A DNA stretch of 64,000 bases from positions 4,464,001-4,528,000 of the forward strand of contig NZ_CP134500.1 in NCBI RefSeq assembly GCF_031760065.1. Direction: 5' to 3'. The notes beneath the pieces were generated by a model. It made no database searches, was not told where the DNA came from, and saw only the letters and a program-made list of their open reading frames with translations. Each line of letters begins with the position of its first letter. The stretch's first letter is position 1. Made by a program: the position numbers and the translations under genes. Below, in pieces: positions 56,074 to 64,000 of this stretch. This DNA is from Streptomyces durocortorensis. Its GTDB lineage: Bacteria > Actinomycetota > Actinomycetes > Streptomycetales > Streptomycetaceae.

Positions 56074-56574
56074 ATGCCGCGTCCCGCAAAGGGTGCCCGT
56101 CTGGGCGGCAGCGCCGCGCACGAGCGTCTGCTCCTCGCCAACCTGGCGAAGTCGCTGTTCGAGCACGGCCGCATCACGACGACCGAGGCCAAGGCCCGCC
56201 GCCTGCGTCCGGTCGCCGAGCGCCTCGTCACCAAGGCGAAGAAGGGCGACATCCACAACCGTCGCCTGGTGCTCCAGACGATCACGGACAAGAGCGTCGT
56301 CCACACGCTCTTCACCGAGATCGCTCCCCGGTACGAGAACCGCCCCGGTGGTTACACCCGTATCACCAAGATCGGCAACCGTCGTGGCGACAACGCCCCG
56401 ATGGCGGTCATCGAGCTGGTCGAGGCGCTGACCGTGGCCCAGCAGGCCACCGGTGAGGCCGAGGCCGCCACGAAGCGCGCGGTCAAGGAAGACGCCCTCA
56501 AGAAGGACGAGGCCCCCGCGGCCGACGCCGAGGCCGTCGAGAAGGCCGACGACGCGGAGTCGAAGGACGCCTGA
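56074..56574 (+). CDS. rplQ: 50S ribosomal protein L17
   Basis: 166 residues from ATG 56074. '[49 protein letters not shown]' and '[28 protein letters not shown]' are the core; about 45 residues of Ala/Glu/Lys tail follow, typical of actinobacteria. A terminator ends the alpha operon. Confidence 0.98.
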   Translation: MPRPAKGARLGGSAAHERLLLANLAKSLFEHGRITTTEAKARRLRPVAERLVTKAKKGDIHNRRLVLQTITDKSVVHTLFTEIAPRYENRPGGYTRITKIGNRRGDNAPMAVIELVEALTVAQQATGEAEAATKRAVKEDALKKDEAPAADAEAVEKADDAESKDA

Positions 56575-56593
56575 GCGTCTTAGCGACCACTGG

Positions 56594-56631
56594 ACGGGCC
56601 CGCATCACCCTTCGGGGCGGTGCGGGCCCGT
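56594..56631 (+). terminator. Terminator after rplQ
   Basis: An 11-bp outer stem ACGGGCCCGCA (56594-56604) with 56621-56631, inner CCC/GGG pairs around a TTCG loop, then TTCTGCT. Ends the alpha operon. Confidence 0.8.
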
Positions 56632-56664
56632 TCTGCTGACCAGGGGAGTTGAGAGGATGACGCG

Positions 56665-57519
56665 GTGAGTGACGAGGCGGAGCCCGGTTTCGTACGGGTG
56701 CGGCTGGACCTGTCCTACGACGGCAAGGACTTCTCCGGCTGGGCGAAGCAGACCGGTCGGCGCACGGTGCAGGGGGAGATCGAGGACGCGCTGCGGACCG
56801 TGACCCGGTCGGCCGTGACGTACGACCTGACGGTGGCGGGCCGCACCGACGCCGGGGTGCACGCGCGCGGCCAGGTGGCCCACGTGGACCTGCCGGAGGA
56901 GGTGTGGGCCGAGCACGAGGAGAAGCTGCTGCGACGGCTGGCGGGGCGGCTGCCCCGGGATGTACGGATCTGGCGGGCGGCCCCGGCCCCTGCGGGGTTC
57001 AACGCCCGCTTCTCCGCGCTCTGGCGGCGTTACGCCTACCGGGTCGGCGACCGGCCCGGCGGGGTCGATCCGCTGGTCCGGGGCCATGTGCTGTGGCACG
57101 AGCGGCCGTTGGACGTGGACGCGATGAACGAGGCGGCCACGCCGATGGTCGGGGAGCACGACTTCGCGGCGTACTGCAAGAAGCGCGAGGGTGCGACCAC
57201 CATCCGTACGCTCCAGAAGTTCAGCTGGGTACGGGAGGAGGCTTCCGGGGTCCTGACCGCGACCGTGCAGGCGGACGCGTTCTGCCACAACATGGTGCGG
57301 GCGCTGATCGGGGCGGCGCTGTTCGTGGGCGACGGGCGGCGTCCGGCCGACTGGCCCGCCGAGGTGCTCGCGGCGAAGGTGCGCGACCCCGGGGTGCACG
57401 TGGTGCGGCCGCACGGGCTGACGCTGGAGGAAGTGGCTTACCCGGCGGACGATTTGCTGGCGGCCCGGGCCGAAGAGGCGCGGAACGTGCGGACGTTGCC
57501 GGGGGCGGGGTGCTGCTGA
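56665..57519 (+). CDS. truA: tRNA pseudouridine synthase A
   Basis: 284 residues from GTG 56665. '[31 protein letters not shown]' is the N-domain; the catalytic Asp is in '[17 protein letters not shown]'; 'FHCHNMVR'-type segment appears as '[25 protein letters not shown]'. It makes pseudouridine at positions 38-40 of tRNA anticodon arms. It commonly follows rplQ. Confidence 0.96.
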   Translation: MSDEAEPGFVRVRLDLSYDGKDFSGWAKQTGRRTVQGEIEDALRTVTRSAVTYDLTVAGRTDAGVHARGQVAHVDLPEEVWAEHEEKLLRRLAGRLPRDVRIWRAAPAPAGFNARFSALWRRYAYRVGDRPGGVDPLVRGHVLWHERPLDVDAMNEAATPMVGEHDFAAYCKKREGATTIRTLQKFSWVREEASGVLTATVQADAFCHNMVRALIGAALFVGDGRRPADWPAEVLAAKVRDPGVHVVRPHGLTLEEVAYPADDLLAARAEEARNVRTLPGAGCC

Positions 57520-57570
57520 GCGGTGAACTCCCGGGCCCGCGCCCGGGAGTCGGCGTTCTTCCGCGGGCGG

Positions 57571-58422
57571 TCAGCCGTTGGGGTCCGCGGCAGCCTGGGA
57601 GGCCTGGAGCTGGCCGCGGCGGTGGATCTGGCGGAAGGTGAAGTCCGTGAGGTCGTCGCCGACCGAGAACACGTTCTTGTCCGCGGTGGTGACCCGCTTG
57701 CCGTCGAGGAAGCCGCCGACGGTGAAGTAGGCGTACCGGCCGTAGGAGTTGGTGGTGCGCCGGCAGACCGTGCCGCCGCGGCAGAAGGTGTCGACGCCTC
57801 CGCCGCTGAGCGAGGCGAGGCCGCCCTCGGCCTGGTCGACGGTCTTCTTCGCGCGGGACTCCGTGTCGAAGACGGCGATGCCGACGGTGACGGCCACCCC
57901 GTCCTTGCGGTAGGTGGCGCGGATGAGCTGCCGGCAGCCGTTGTTCGCGAGGATCGCGCCGAGGGCGCCCTGGGTGCCCGACGCGCAGTTCGTGGTGCGG
58001 TTCGTCGCGCCCTTGAGGTGGACGCGGTCGCCCATGGTGAGCTTCTTGCCGGGGAAGAAGCCGTCGACGGTGATCGGCGCCTTGTCCTTGGCGGCGCTGG
58101 ATATGTAGTCCTTGGGGTCCGGCGGGGGCGGCGGCGCGACCGAGGAGAAGGAGGGCGCGGGCGCCGAGGTGTCCTCGGGCAGGTCGGCGGGGGCGGGCAG
58201 TCGGCTCGCGCTCTTGTCGGAGTCGCCCTTGCCGCCGCCGTTCGTGGTGACGACGGCCGTCGTCACGATCGCGCCGATCGCCACGGTGGCGACCACGCCG
58301 CCGCCGATCATCATCAGTTTCCTGCGGCGGGAGCGCGCCGCGGACTCCTCCGCCAGCGCCGCCCAGTCCGGAGTTCCGCCGCCCCCGGGCCCCCAGGAGG
58401 CCCCCCCTTGCCCAAAGCTCAT
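57571..58422 (-). CDS. Membrane-anchored protein of unknown function
   Basis: 283 residues from ATG 58420-58422. A Gly-rich cytoplasmic head ('MSFGQGGASWGPGGGG'), one TM segment at about residues 37-58 ('MMIGGGVVATVAIGAIVTTAVV'), a Pro/Ser/Ala linker, then an extracellular domain with 'KKLTMGDRVHLKGATNRTTNCASGTQGALGAILANNGCRQLIRATYRKDGVAVTVGIAVFDTE' and four Cys. Conserved as hypothetical in streptomycetes as far as I recall; no function is known to me. Divergent from the ABC-F gene over a 66-base gap. Confidence 0.8.
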   Translation of the reverse strand: MSFGQGGASWGPGGGGTPDWAALAEESAARSRRRKLMMIGGGVVATVAIGAIVTTAVVTTNGGGKGDSDKSASRLPAPADLPEDTSAPAPSFSSVAPPPPPDPKDYISSAAKDKAPITVDGFFPGKKLTMGDRVHLKGATNRTTNCASGTQGALGAILANNGCRQLIRATYRKDGVAVTVGIAVFDTESRAKKTVDQAEGGLASLSGGGVDTFCRGGTVCRRTTNSYGRYAYFTVGGFLDGKRVTTADKNVFSVGDDLTDFTFRQIHRRGQLQASQAAADPNG

Positions 58423-58451
58423 GCGCGCAGTTTAGGGCTTTGATAATCCGG

Positions 58452-58481
58452 TTGGGCCAGGGCTTCGCCGACCGTGACAAT
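58452..58481 (+). promoter_or_regulatory. Promoter of the ABC-F gene (leaderless)
   Basis: TTGGGC (58452-58457) and GACAAT (58476-58481) are 18 bases apart. The predicted start coincides with ATG 58489, with no SD. Confidence 0.6.
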
Positions 58482-58488
58482 GCTCGGT

Positions 58489-60108
58489 ATGGGACATCTC
58501 GAAGCGGGCCACCTGGAGTACTACCTACCGGACGGGCGGGTGCTGCTCGGCGACGCCTCGTTCCGGGTGGCCGACGGAGCCGTCGTCGCCCTCGTCGGGG
58601 CGAACGGGGCGGGGAAGACGACGCTGCTGCGGCTGCTGGCGGGGGAGCTCCAGCCGCACGGCGGCTCGGTCTCGGTGAGCGGCGGGCTGGGGGTGATGCC
58701 GCAGTTCGTGGGCTCGGTGCGGGACGAGCGGACCGTACGGGACCTCCTGGTCTCCGTCTCCCAGCCGCGCGTCCGGGAGGCGGCGAAGGCGGTCGACGCG
58801 GCCGAGGAGAAGATCCTCACCGTCGACGACGAGGCCGCGCAGATGGCGTACGCGCAGGCGCTGAGCGACTGGGCCGAGGCGCGCGGCTACGAGGCCGAGA
58901 CGGTCTGGGACATGTGCACGACGGCCGCGCTGGGCGTCCCGTACGAGAAGGCGCAGTGGCGCGAGGTGCGCACGCTCAGCGGCGGTGAGCAGAAGCGGCT
59001 GGTGCTGGAGGCGCTGCTGCGCGGGCCCGACGAGGTGCTGCTGCTCGACGAGCCGGACAACTATCTGGACGTGCCGGGCAAGCGGTGGCTGGAGGAGAAG
59101 CTGAAGGAGACCCGTAAGACGGTCCTCTTCGTCTCCCACGACCGGGAGCTGCTCTCCCGGGCCGCCGAGAAGATCGTCAGCGTCGAGCCGAGCGCGGCGG
59201 GCAGCGACGTATGGGTGCACGGTGGCGGCTTCGCCACGTACCACCAGGCGCGCAAGGAGCGGTTCGCGCGGTTCGAGGAGCTGCTGCGGCGCTGGCAGGA
59301 GGAGCACGCCCGGCTGAAGGCGCTCGTCCTGCGGATGCGGCAGCAGGCGGCGAACAGCCCCGACATGGCCAACCGCTACCACGCGATGCAGACCCGCTTC
59401 AAGAAGTTCGAGGAGGCGGGCCCGCCGCCGGAGCCGCCGCGCGAGCAGGACATCAGGATGCGGCTGCGCGGCGGGCGGACCGGGGTGCGGGCGGTGACCT
59501 GCAAGGGCCTGGAGCTGACCGGCCTGATGAAGCCGTTCGACCTGGAGATCTACTACGGGGAGCGGGTCGCGGTCCTCGGCTCCAACGGGTCGGGCAAGTC
59601 GCACTTCCTGCGGCTGCTGGCGGGGGAGCCGGTGGCGCACACGGGGGAGTGGAAGCTCGGGGCGCGGGTCGTGCCGGGCCACTTCGCCCAGACGCACGCG
59701 CACCCGGAGCTGCTGGGCAGGACGCTGGTGGAGATCCTCTGGTCGGAGCATGCCAAGGACCGGGGCGGGGCGATGGGGGTGCTGCGCCGGTACGAGCTGG
59801 AGCGGCAGGGTGACCAGGCCTTCGAGCGGCTGTCCGGCGGGCAGCAGGCACGGTTCCAGATCCTGCTCCTGGAGCTGGCGGGCACCACCGCGCTGCTCCT
59901 GGACGAGCCGACGGACAACCTGGACCTGGAGTCGGCGGAGGCGTTGCAGGACGGCCTGGAGGTGTACGACGGCACGGTGATGGCCGTCACGCACGACCGG
60001 TGGTTCGCGAAGTCCTTCGACCGGTATCTGGTCTTCGGCTCGGACGGGGTGGTCCGGGAGACGGTGGAGCCGGTGTGGGACGAGCGGAGGGTGCAGCGGG
60101 CGCGGTGA
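58489..60108 (+). CDS. ABC-F family ATPase (ribosome-associated type)
   Basis: 539 residues from ATG 58489 (MGHLEAGHLEYYLPDGRVLL); GTG 58474 and ATG 58480 are alternative starts. Two ATP-binding domains: Walker A 'GANGAGKTT', signature 'LSGGEQKR', Walker B 'LLLDEPDNYLD'; second 'GSNGSGKS', 'LSGGQQAR', 'LLLDEPTDNLD'. A charged linker at about 240-310 ('FARFEELLRRWQEEHARLKALVLRMRQQ') is the P-site tRNA interaction motif region. No TM segments, so it is not a transporter; ABC-F proteins act on ribosomes in translation or antibiotic protection. Which role is not clear. Confidence 0.9.
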   Translation: MGHLEAGHLEYYLPDGRVLLGDASFRVADGAVVALVGANGAGKTTLLRLLAGELQPHGGSVSVSGGLGVMPQFVGSVRDERTVRDLLVSVSQPRVREAAKAVDAAEEKILTVDDEAAQMAYAQALSDWAEARGYEAETVWDMCTTAALGVPYEKAQWREVRTLSGGEQKRLVLEALLRGPDEVLLLDEPDNYLDVPGKRWLEEKLKETRKTVLFVSHDRELLSRAAEKIVSVEPSAAGSDVWVHGGGFATYHQARKERFARFEELLRRWQEEHARLKALVLRMRQQAANSPDMANRYHAMQTRFKKFEEAGPPPEPPREQDIRMRLRGGRTGVRAVTCKGLELTGLMKPFDLEIYYGERVAVLGSNGSGKSHFLRLLAGEPVAHTGEWKLGARVVPGHFAQTHAHPELLGRTLVEILWSEHAKDRGGAMGVLRRYELERQGDQAFERLSGGQQARFQILLLELAGTTALLLDEPTDNLDLESAEALQDGLEVYDGTVMAVTHDRWFAKSFDRYLVFGSDGVVRETVEPVWDERRVQRAR

Positions 60109-60127
60109 CCTCGGAGGTCGGCGCGTT

Positions 60128-60157
60128 TTGACCCATCCGGGGCGGGGCGGGTAGTGT
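60128..60157 (+). promoter_or_regulatory. rplM–rpsI promoter
   Basis: TTGACC (60128-60133) and TAGTGT (60152-60157), spacer 18. A leader of about 178 nt precedes rplM. Confidence 0.7.
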
Positions 60158-60341
60158 CGACGATTGTTATACGTATTGGCTGCGTCGTTCTCATGCGAAG
60201 GCCATTGCGTAGGTTCTCTGGAGCAGTTACCAGTGGCTCGCATACGGGCGGTGTTCCCGGCATTGTGTGCCCCAGCTGCATGATCGCTTCAGAGGTGTCG
60301 TGTGTATGGACCCCATCCACTGAAGAAGCGAAGGCTACGAA

Positions 60342-60785
60342 GTGCGTACGTACAGCCCCAAGCCCGGCGATGTCACTCGCCAGTGGCACATCATTGACGC
60401 TCAGGACATCGTCCTGGGCCGTCTGGCCACCACGGCCGCGAACCTCCTCCGAGGCAAGCACAAGGCGATCTACGCCCCCCACATGGACATGGGCGACTTC
60501 GTCATCATCATCAACGCCGAGAAGGTTCACCTCTCCGGCAACAAGAAGACCCAGAAGATGGCGTACCGCCACTCGGGCTTCCCGGGCGGTCTCCGTTCGG
60601 TGCGCTACGACGAGCTCCTCTCGAAGAACCCCGAGAAGGCCGTCGAGAAGGCCATCAAGGGCATGATCCCCAAGAACAGCCTGGGCCGTCAGATGCTCTC
60701 GAAGCTCAAGGTCTACGCGGGCGACCAGCACCCGCACGCTGCTCAGCAGCCGGTCCCGTTCGAGATCACCCAGGTCGCGCAGTAG
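60342..60785 (+). CDS. rplM: 50S ribosomal protein L13
   Basis: 147 residues from GTG 60342: '[54 protein letters not shown]' and '[31 protein letters not shown]'. Bicistronic with rpsI. Confidence 0.98.
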   Translation: MRTYSPKPGDVTRQWHIIDAQDIVLGRLATTAANLLRGKHKAIYAPHMDMGDFVIIINAEKVHLSGNKKTQKMAYRHSGFPGGLRSVRYDELLSKNPEKAVEKAIKGMIPKNSLGRQMLSKLKVYAGDQHPHAAQQPVPFEITQVAQ

Positions 60786-60829
60786 TTCCGGCCACCCCCA
60801 AAGACATACAGAAAGATCTGAGGAGAATC

Positions 60830-61366
60830 GTGGCCGAGACCACTGTTGAGACGACCACCGGCGACACGGTGGGCACCGAGGGCGAAGAGACCTTCGCCGA
60901 GGTGACCACCTTCGAGTCGGAGGTGCCCGTCGAGGGCGAGTACACCAGCGAGTCCCTCGCGGGCCGCTTCGGTGACCCGCAGCCCGCGGCCGGCCTGGGC
61001 CGTCGCAAGAACGCCATCGCCCGCGTCCGGATCGTTCCGGGCACCGGCAAGTGGAAGATCAACGGTCGCACCCTTGAGGACTACTTCCCCAACAAGGTGC
61101 ACCAGCAGGAAGTCAACGAGCCCTTCAAGGTGCTTGAGCTCGACGGCCGCTACGACGTCATCGCCCGCATCTCGGGTGGCGGCGTCTCCGGTCAGGCCGG
61201 TGCCCTGCGCCTCGGCGTGGCCCGCGCGCTGAACGAGGCGGACGTGGACAACAACCGCGCCACGCTGAAGAAGGCCGGCTTCCTCTCCCGCGACGACCGT
61301 GCGGTCGAGCGCAAGAAGGCCGGTCTCAAGAAGGCCCGTAAGGCCCCGCAGTACAGCAAGCGCTAA
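60830..61366 (+). CDS. rpsI: 30S ribosomal protein S9
   Basis: 178 residues from GTG 60830. About 50 acidic N-terminal residues (an actinobacterial extension) precede '[34 protein letters not shown]'. The C-terminal '[12 protein letters not shown]' tail reaches P-site tRNA. Confidence 0.98.
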   Translation: MAETTVETTTGDTVGTEGEETFAEVTTFESEVPVEGEYTSESLAGRFGDPQPAAGLGRRKNAIARVRIVPGTGKWKINGRTLEDYFPNKVHQQEVNEPFKVLELDGRYDVIARISGGGVSGQAGALRLGVARALNEADVDNNRATLKKAGFLSRDDRAVERKKAGLKKARKAPQYSKR

Positions 61367-61393
61367 ATATCGCGCCTGCTCGACTGTCACGTT

Positions 61394-61436
61394 CGCCCCG
61401 GCGGCACACTCCGTGCTGCTGGGGCGTTCGTTTATC
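61394..61436 (+). terminator. Terminator after rpsI
   Basis: A 14-bp stem with two G-U pairs (61394-61407 with 61413-61426, loop ACTCC) followed by TTCGTTTATC. Confidence 0.82.
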
Positions 61437-61629
61437 GGCCCTCGCGGGCGTATAACGGCATGAGACGTTCATCGGCCCGCACGGGACGGCAGGCCGGTGA
61501 GCGCCGCCGCGCACCTCTCTCAGGTCGGTCGTGTCACGCCATCCGACCTGCCTTTTTGCATTCTTCGTGGCACTCATTTGCTTTGCTTTGCTGTGGTTTG
61601 TGGTTTCGGAGCACTCTCGGAGGACACCA

Positions 61630-62988
61630 GTGGGACGACTCTTCGGTACGGACGGAGTACGCGGTGTGGCCAACGCCGATCTGACGGCTGAGCTCGCGCT
61701 CGGACTGTCGGTCGCCGCGGCGCACGTACTCGCCGAGGCGGGAACCTTCGCGGGCCATCGCCCGACCGCCGTGGTCGGACGGGATCCGCGGGCATCCGGG
61801 GAGTTTCTGGAGGCCGCCGTCGTGGCGGGCCTGGCCAGCGCCGGGGTGGACGTGCTGCGCGTGGGCGTGCTGCCGACGCCCGCCGTGGCGCATCTCACCG
61901 GCGCGCTCGGCGCGGACATCGGCGTCATGCTCTCCGCCAGCCACAACGCCATGCCGGACAACGGCATCAAGTTCTTCGCGCGCGGCGGCCACAAGCTGGC
62001 CGACGAGCTGGAGGACCGGATCGAGACGGTCTACGAGCAGCACCGCACCGGTGAGCCGTGGAGCCGTCCGACCGGCGCGGGCGTGGGTCGGGTCACCGAC
62101 TACATGGAAGGCTTCGACCGGTACGTCGCCCACCTCATCGGCGTCCTGCCCAACCGGCTCGACGGGCTGAAGGTCGTCCTGGACGAGGCGCACGGCGCCG
62201 CCGCCCGGGTCTCGCCCGAGGCGTTCGCGCGAGCCGGTGCCGAGGTCGTCACCATCGGGGCCGACCCGGACGGCCTGAACATCAACGACGGCTGCGGCTC
62301 GACCCACCTGGACCTCCTGCGCGCGGCCGTCGTCGAGCACGGTGCCGACCTCGGCATCGCGCACGACGGCGACGCCGACCGCTGCCTCGCCGTGGACGCC
62401 ACCGGCGAGGAGGTCGACGGCGACCAGATCCTCGCTGTTCTGGCCCTCGCGATGCGGGAGGCCGGGCAGCTGCGCAAGGACACCGTTGTCGGCACCGTGA
62501 TGTCGAACCTCGGCTTCAAGATCGCCATGGAGCGCGAGGGCATCCGGCTCGTCCAGACGGCGGTCGGGGACCGGTACGTCCTGGAGTCCATGAAGGCCGA
62601 GGGCTTCGCGCTGGGCGGCGAGCAGTCCGGCCACGTCATCGTCCTGGACCACGCCACGACCGGCGACGGCACCCTGACCGGCCTGATGCTGGCGGCCCGG
62701 GTCGCCGCCACCGGCCGCAGCCTCGCCGAACTGGCCGGGGTCATGCAGCGCCTCCCGCAGGTGCTCATCAACGTCCCGGACGTCGACAAGTCCCGGGTGA
62801 CCACCTCGCCCGAGCTGGCCGCGGCGGTCGCCGAGGCGGAGCGCGAGCTGGGCTCCTCCGGGCGCGTACTGCTGCGCCAGTCGGGTACGGAGCCGCTGGT
62901 ACGGGTCATGGTCGAGGCCGCCGACATCGAGCAGGCGCGCGCGGTGGCGGGCCGGCTGGCCGATGTGGTGAAGTCGGCGCTCGGCTGA
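61630..62988 (+). CDS. glmM: Phosphoglucosamine mutase
   Basis: 452 residues from GTG 61630 (SD GGAGGA), the normal size. '[21 protein letters not shown]' opens the protein; the phospho-Ser loop is '[17 protein letters not shown]'; the Mg loop '[13 protein letters not shown]'; the sugar loop 'GGEQSGHVI'; the phosphate loop '[14 protein letters not shown]'. Converts glucosamine-6-P to glucosamine-1-P for UDP-GlcNAc and peptidoglycan. An upstream in-frame hydrophobic extension is rejected as family-foreign. Confidence 0.97.
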   Translation: MGRLFGTDGVRGVANADLTAELALGLSVAAAHVLAEAGTFAGHRPTAVVGRDPRASGEFLEAAVVAGLASAGVDVLRVGVLPTPAVAHLTGALGADIGVMLSASHNAMPDNGIKFFARGGHKLADELEDRIETVYEQHRTGEPWSRPTGAGVGRVTDYMEGFDRYVAHLIGVLPNRLDGLKVVLDEAHGAAARVSPEAFARAGAEVVTIGADPDGLNINDGCGSTHLDLLRAAVVEHGADLGIAHDGDADRCLAVDATGEEVDGDQILAVLALAMREAGQLRKDTVVGTVMSNLGFKIAMEREGIRLVQTAVGDRYVLESMKAEGFALGGEQSGHVIVLDHATTGDGTLTGLMLAARVAATGRSLAELAGVMQRLPQVLINVPDVDKSRVTTSPELAAAVAEAERELGSSGRVLLRQSGTEPLVRVMVEAADIEQARAVAGRLADVVKSALG

Positions 62989-63298
62989 GCCCGCGAGCCG
63001 GCGCCCACCGGCCGGCGCGGGACGGGTCGGCCGAGAGGGCGGGCACACGTGGCCGACGGTTGCCCCGTGTGGGGCCGCCCGCGTGCGGATGAACGGGGCG
63101 CCCGCGTGGGGTCGCCCCGTTCCGTGTAGGGCGCTGGCCCGCACGCGGGCAGCCGCGGGGCGGATCGGTACGGCAGAGCGTTGACGCCACCGGACGGAGC
63201 CGCGGGAACCGCGTTCCGCCCTCAACGCGTGCTTCTCAGTGGGACGATGGCGAGGCGGGGAGAGCGTCTGCCTCAGTTGCGCATCGGGAGGAGCGACG
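62989..63298 (+). promoter_or_regulatory. glmM terminator and upstream region of the last gene
   Basis: 310 bases with no gene. A 10-bp stem GAACGGGGCG (63091-63100) with 63113-63122 is a likely terminator. Near the end GGGAGGAG (63286-63293) is a strong SD for GTG 63299. Confidence 0.6.
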
Positions 63299-64000
63299 GT
63301 GGCTCGTCGACGGGGGGCCCGCTGCGCCGGTGCAGCCGTGGCCGTGATCACGCTGGTGGTGGGGTGCTCGTCCGGTGGGGCGGACAGGCCGGGTGACGGG
63401 GGAGCGGCGGCACCTTCCGCCGGGGCGGGGGGTGACTCGGGGACGTCTGTGCCGTTACCCGGGAGCAAGAATCCGCAACCGTCGGGGTCGGCGGAGCCGC
63501 CCGCCCCTGAAAGCCTGCCGGGCACGTTCGAGGAGGCCCTGGCGCTCGCTCGTGCCGTCGCCGCCGAACCCGACGTGCTCGGTGCCGACTTCGTCCGGCA
63601 GAGCCCCTACGAGAGCGCACCGCGGACCGTGCCGGTGCTGGACCGGTCCTGCCGCTGGCAGCGCGAGGCCCTGCCGCACGAGGTACTGGCCGGGCTGTCG
63701 CGGTCGAGCGAGGCGCCCGGTGACGGTTCCGGCAGGGGGCCGCTGCGGGTGACCGCTCATGTCACCGTCTACCGGACCACCGCGCACGCCGACGCGGCGA
63801 TGGCGACGTTCCTGGAGGACGCCCTGCGCTGCCCCGACCAGCGGCCCCGGCGTGGCGAACGCGTCACCTCACTCGCATCACTGGGGGAGAAGCCGGTCTT
63901 CCTCGACGCCGAGGACCACATCTTGGAGGTCGGCCGGTACACGGATGACGTGCACGGCGGCCCACACCCCTACCTCTGGGCGGCGAACCGCGTCGGCTCC
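63299..64000 (+). CDS. Lipoprotein of unknown function with an in-frame TTA codon (partial)
   Basis: The frame opens at GTG 63299 (SD GGGAGGAG, 5 bases off) and is still open at the window edge, 234 codons. The signal is 'ARRRGARCAGAAVAVITLVVGC', with lipobox LVVGC (Cys 23). A low-complexity Gly/Ser/Pro linker follows, then a domain with 'FEEALALARAVAAEPDVLGADFV', 'RSCRWQREALP', 'TAHVTVYRTTAHADAAMATFLEDALRCPDQ' and 'GRYTDDVHGGPHP'. I do not recognise the domain. Codon 53 (63455-63457) is TTA, so translation should depend on the bldA tRNA. Confidence 0.75.
   Translation, partial: MARRRGARCAGAAVAVITLVVGCSSGGADRPGDGGAAAPSAGAGGDSGTSVPLPGSKNPQPSGSAEPPAPESLPGTFEEALALARAVAAEPDVLGADFVRQSPYESAPRTVPVLDRSCRWQREALPHEVLAGLSRSSEAPGDGSGRGPLRVTAHVTVYRTTAHADAAMATFLEDALRCPDQRPRRGERVTSLASLGEKPVFLDAEDHILEVGRYTDDVHGGPHPYLWAANRVGS

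Noticed and set aside
61576..61612. T-rich TTTGC repeats before glmM
   Set aside because: Three short units only; no link to a known element. Possibly an upstream promoter element, but unsupported.
61531..61629. Hydrophobic N-terminal extension of glmM resembling a TM segment
   Set aside because: GlmM is cytosolic and starts [11 protein letters not shown] 61630 has an ideal SD.

Overview
The window is a high-GC actinobacterial chromosome segment, almost certainly Streptomyces. The evidence is strong G/C bias at third codon positions, many GTG starts and one TTG start, alanine/acid-rich tails on NusG, S9 and L17, a tRNA-Trp–secE–nusG order, and a ribosomal cluster in which rpsK is followed directly by rpoA without rpsD. 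I read about 66 protein genes, one tRNA and one decayed regulator.

Layout. 1-7.6 kb is an accessory and housekeeping border: the end of a hydroxyacyl dehydratase gene pair (MaoC/hotdog), a TetR-regulated DHA2 drug-exporter unit with matched palindromic operators, murB (leaderless), a divergent SDR/TetR pair, an adenosine deaminase-like gene and an AspC-type aminotransferase ending at a textbook terminator. 7.8-21.2 kb is the transcription/translation core: tRNA-Trp, secE, nusG, rplK, rplA, a lipoprotein, rplJ (with a structured leader and attenuator-like hairpin), rplL, rpoB and rpoC. 22-26.4 kb is the str operon: rpsL, rpsG, fusA, tuf.

26.4-39.6 kb is an accessory island between two ribosomal operons. 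It holds a membrane histidine kinase, a 2095-residue secreted DNRLRE/RHS (YD-repeat) polymorphic-toxin-like protein with a short basic C-terminal tip, a small downstream candidate immunity gene separated from it by a strong hairpin, a 2-TM small protein overlapping a NarL/DesR-like response regulator, a secreted trypsin-like protease, a Tat-lipoprotein PIG-L deacetylase with a propeller-like C-terminus, and a truncated, frameshifted ArsR-type regulator. The kinase and response regulator flank the RHS locus rather than sitting together.

39.6-56.6 kb is the S10–spc–alpha supercluster: rpsJ, rplCDWB, rpsS, rplV, rpsC, rplP, rpmC, rpsQ, then rplN, rplX, rplE, rpsN, rpsH, rplF, rplR, rpsE, rpmD, rplO, then secY, adk, map, infA, rpmJ, rpsM, rpsK, rpoA, rplQ. 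Hairpins at rpsQ/rplN, rplO/secY, adk/map and rpsK/rpoA divide it into likely sub-operons. 56.6-64 kb continues with truA, a membrane-anchored unknown protein, a leaderless ABC-F ATPase, rplM–rpsI, glmM and a partial lipoprotein carrying an in-frame TTA codon.

The most interesting points are the RHS tip with its candidate immunity gene; a 25-nt leader element (24/25 identical) shared by the rpsL and rpsJ operons; the paired TetR operators that differ by exactly four bases; the rplJ leader attenuator; and the TTA codon in the last gene.
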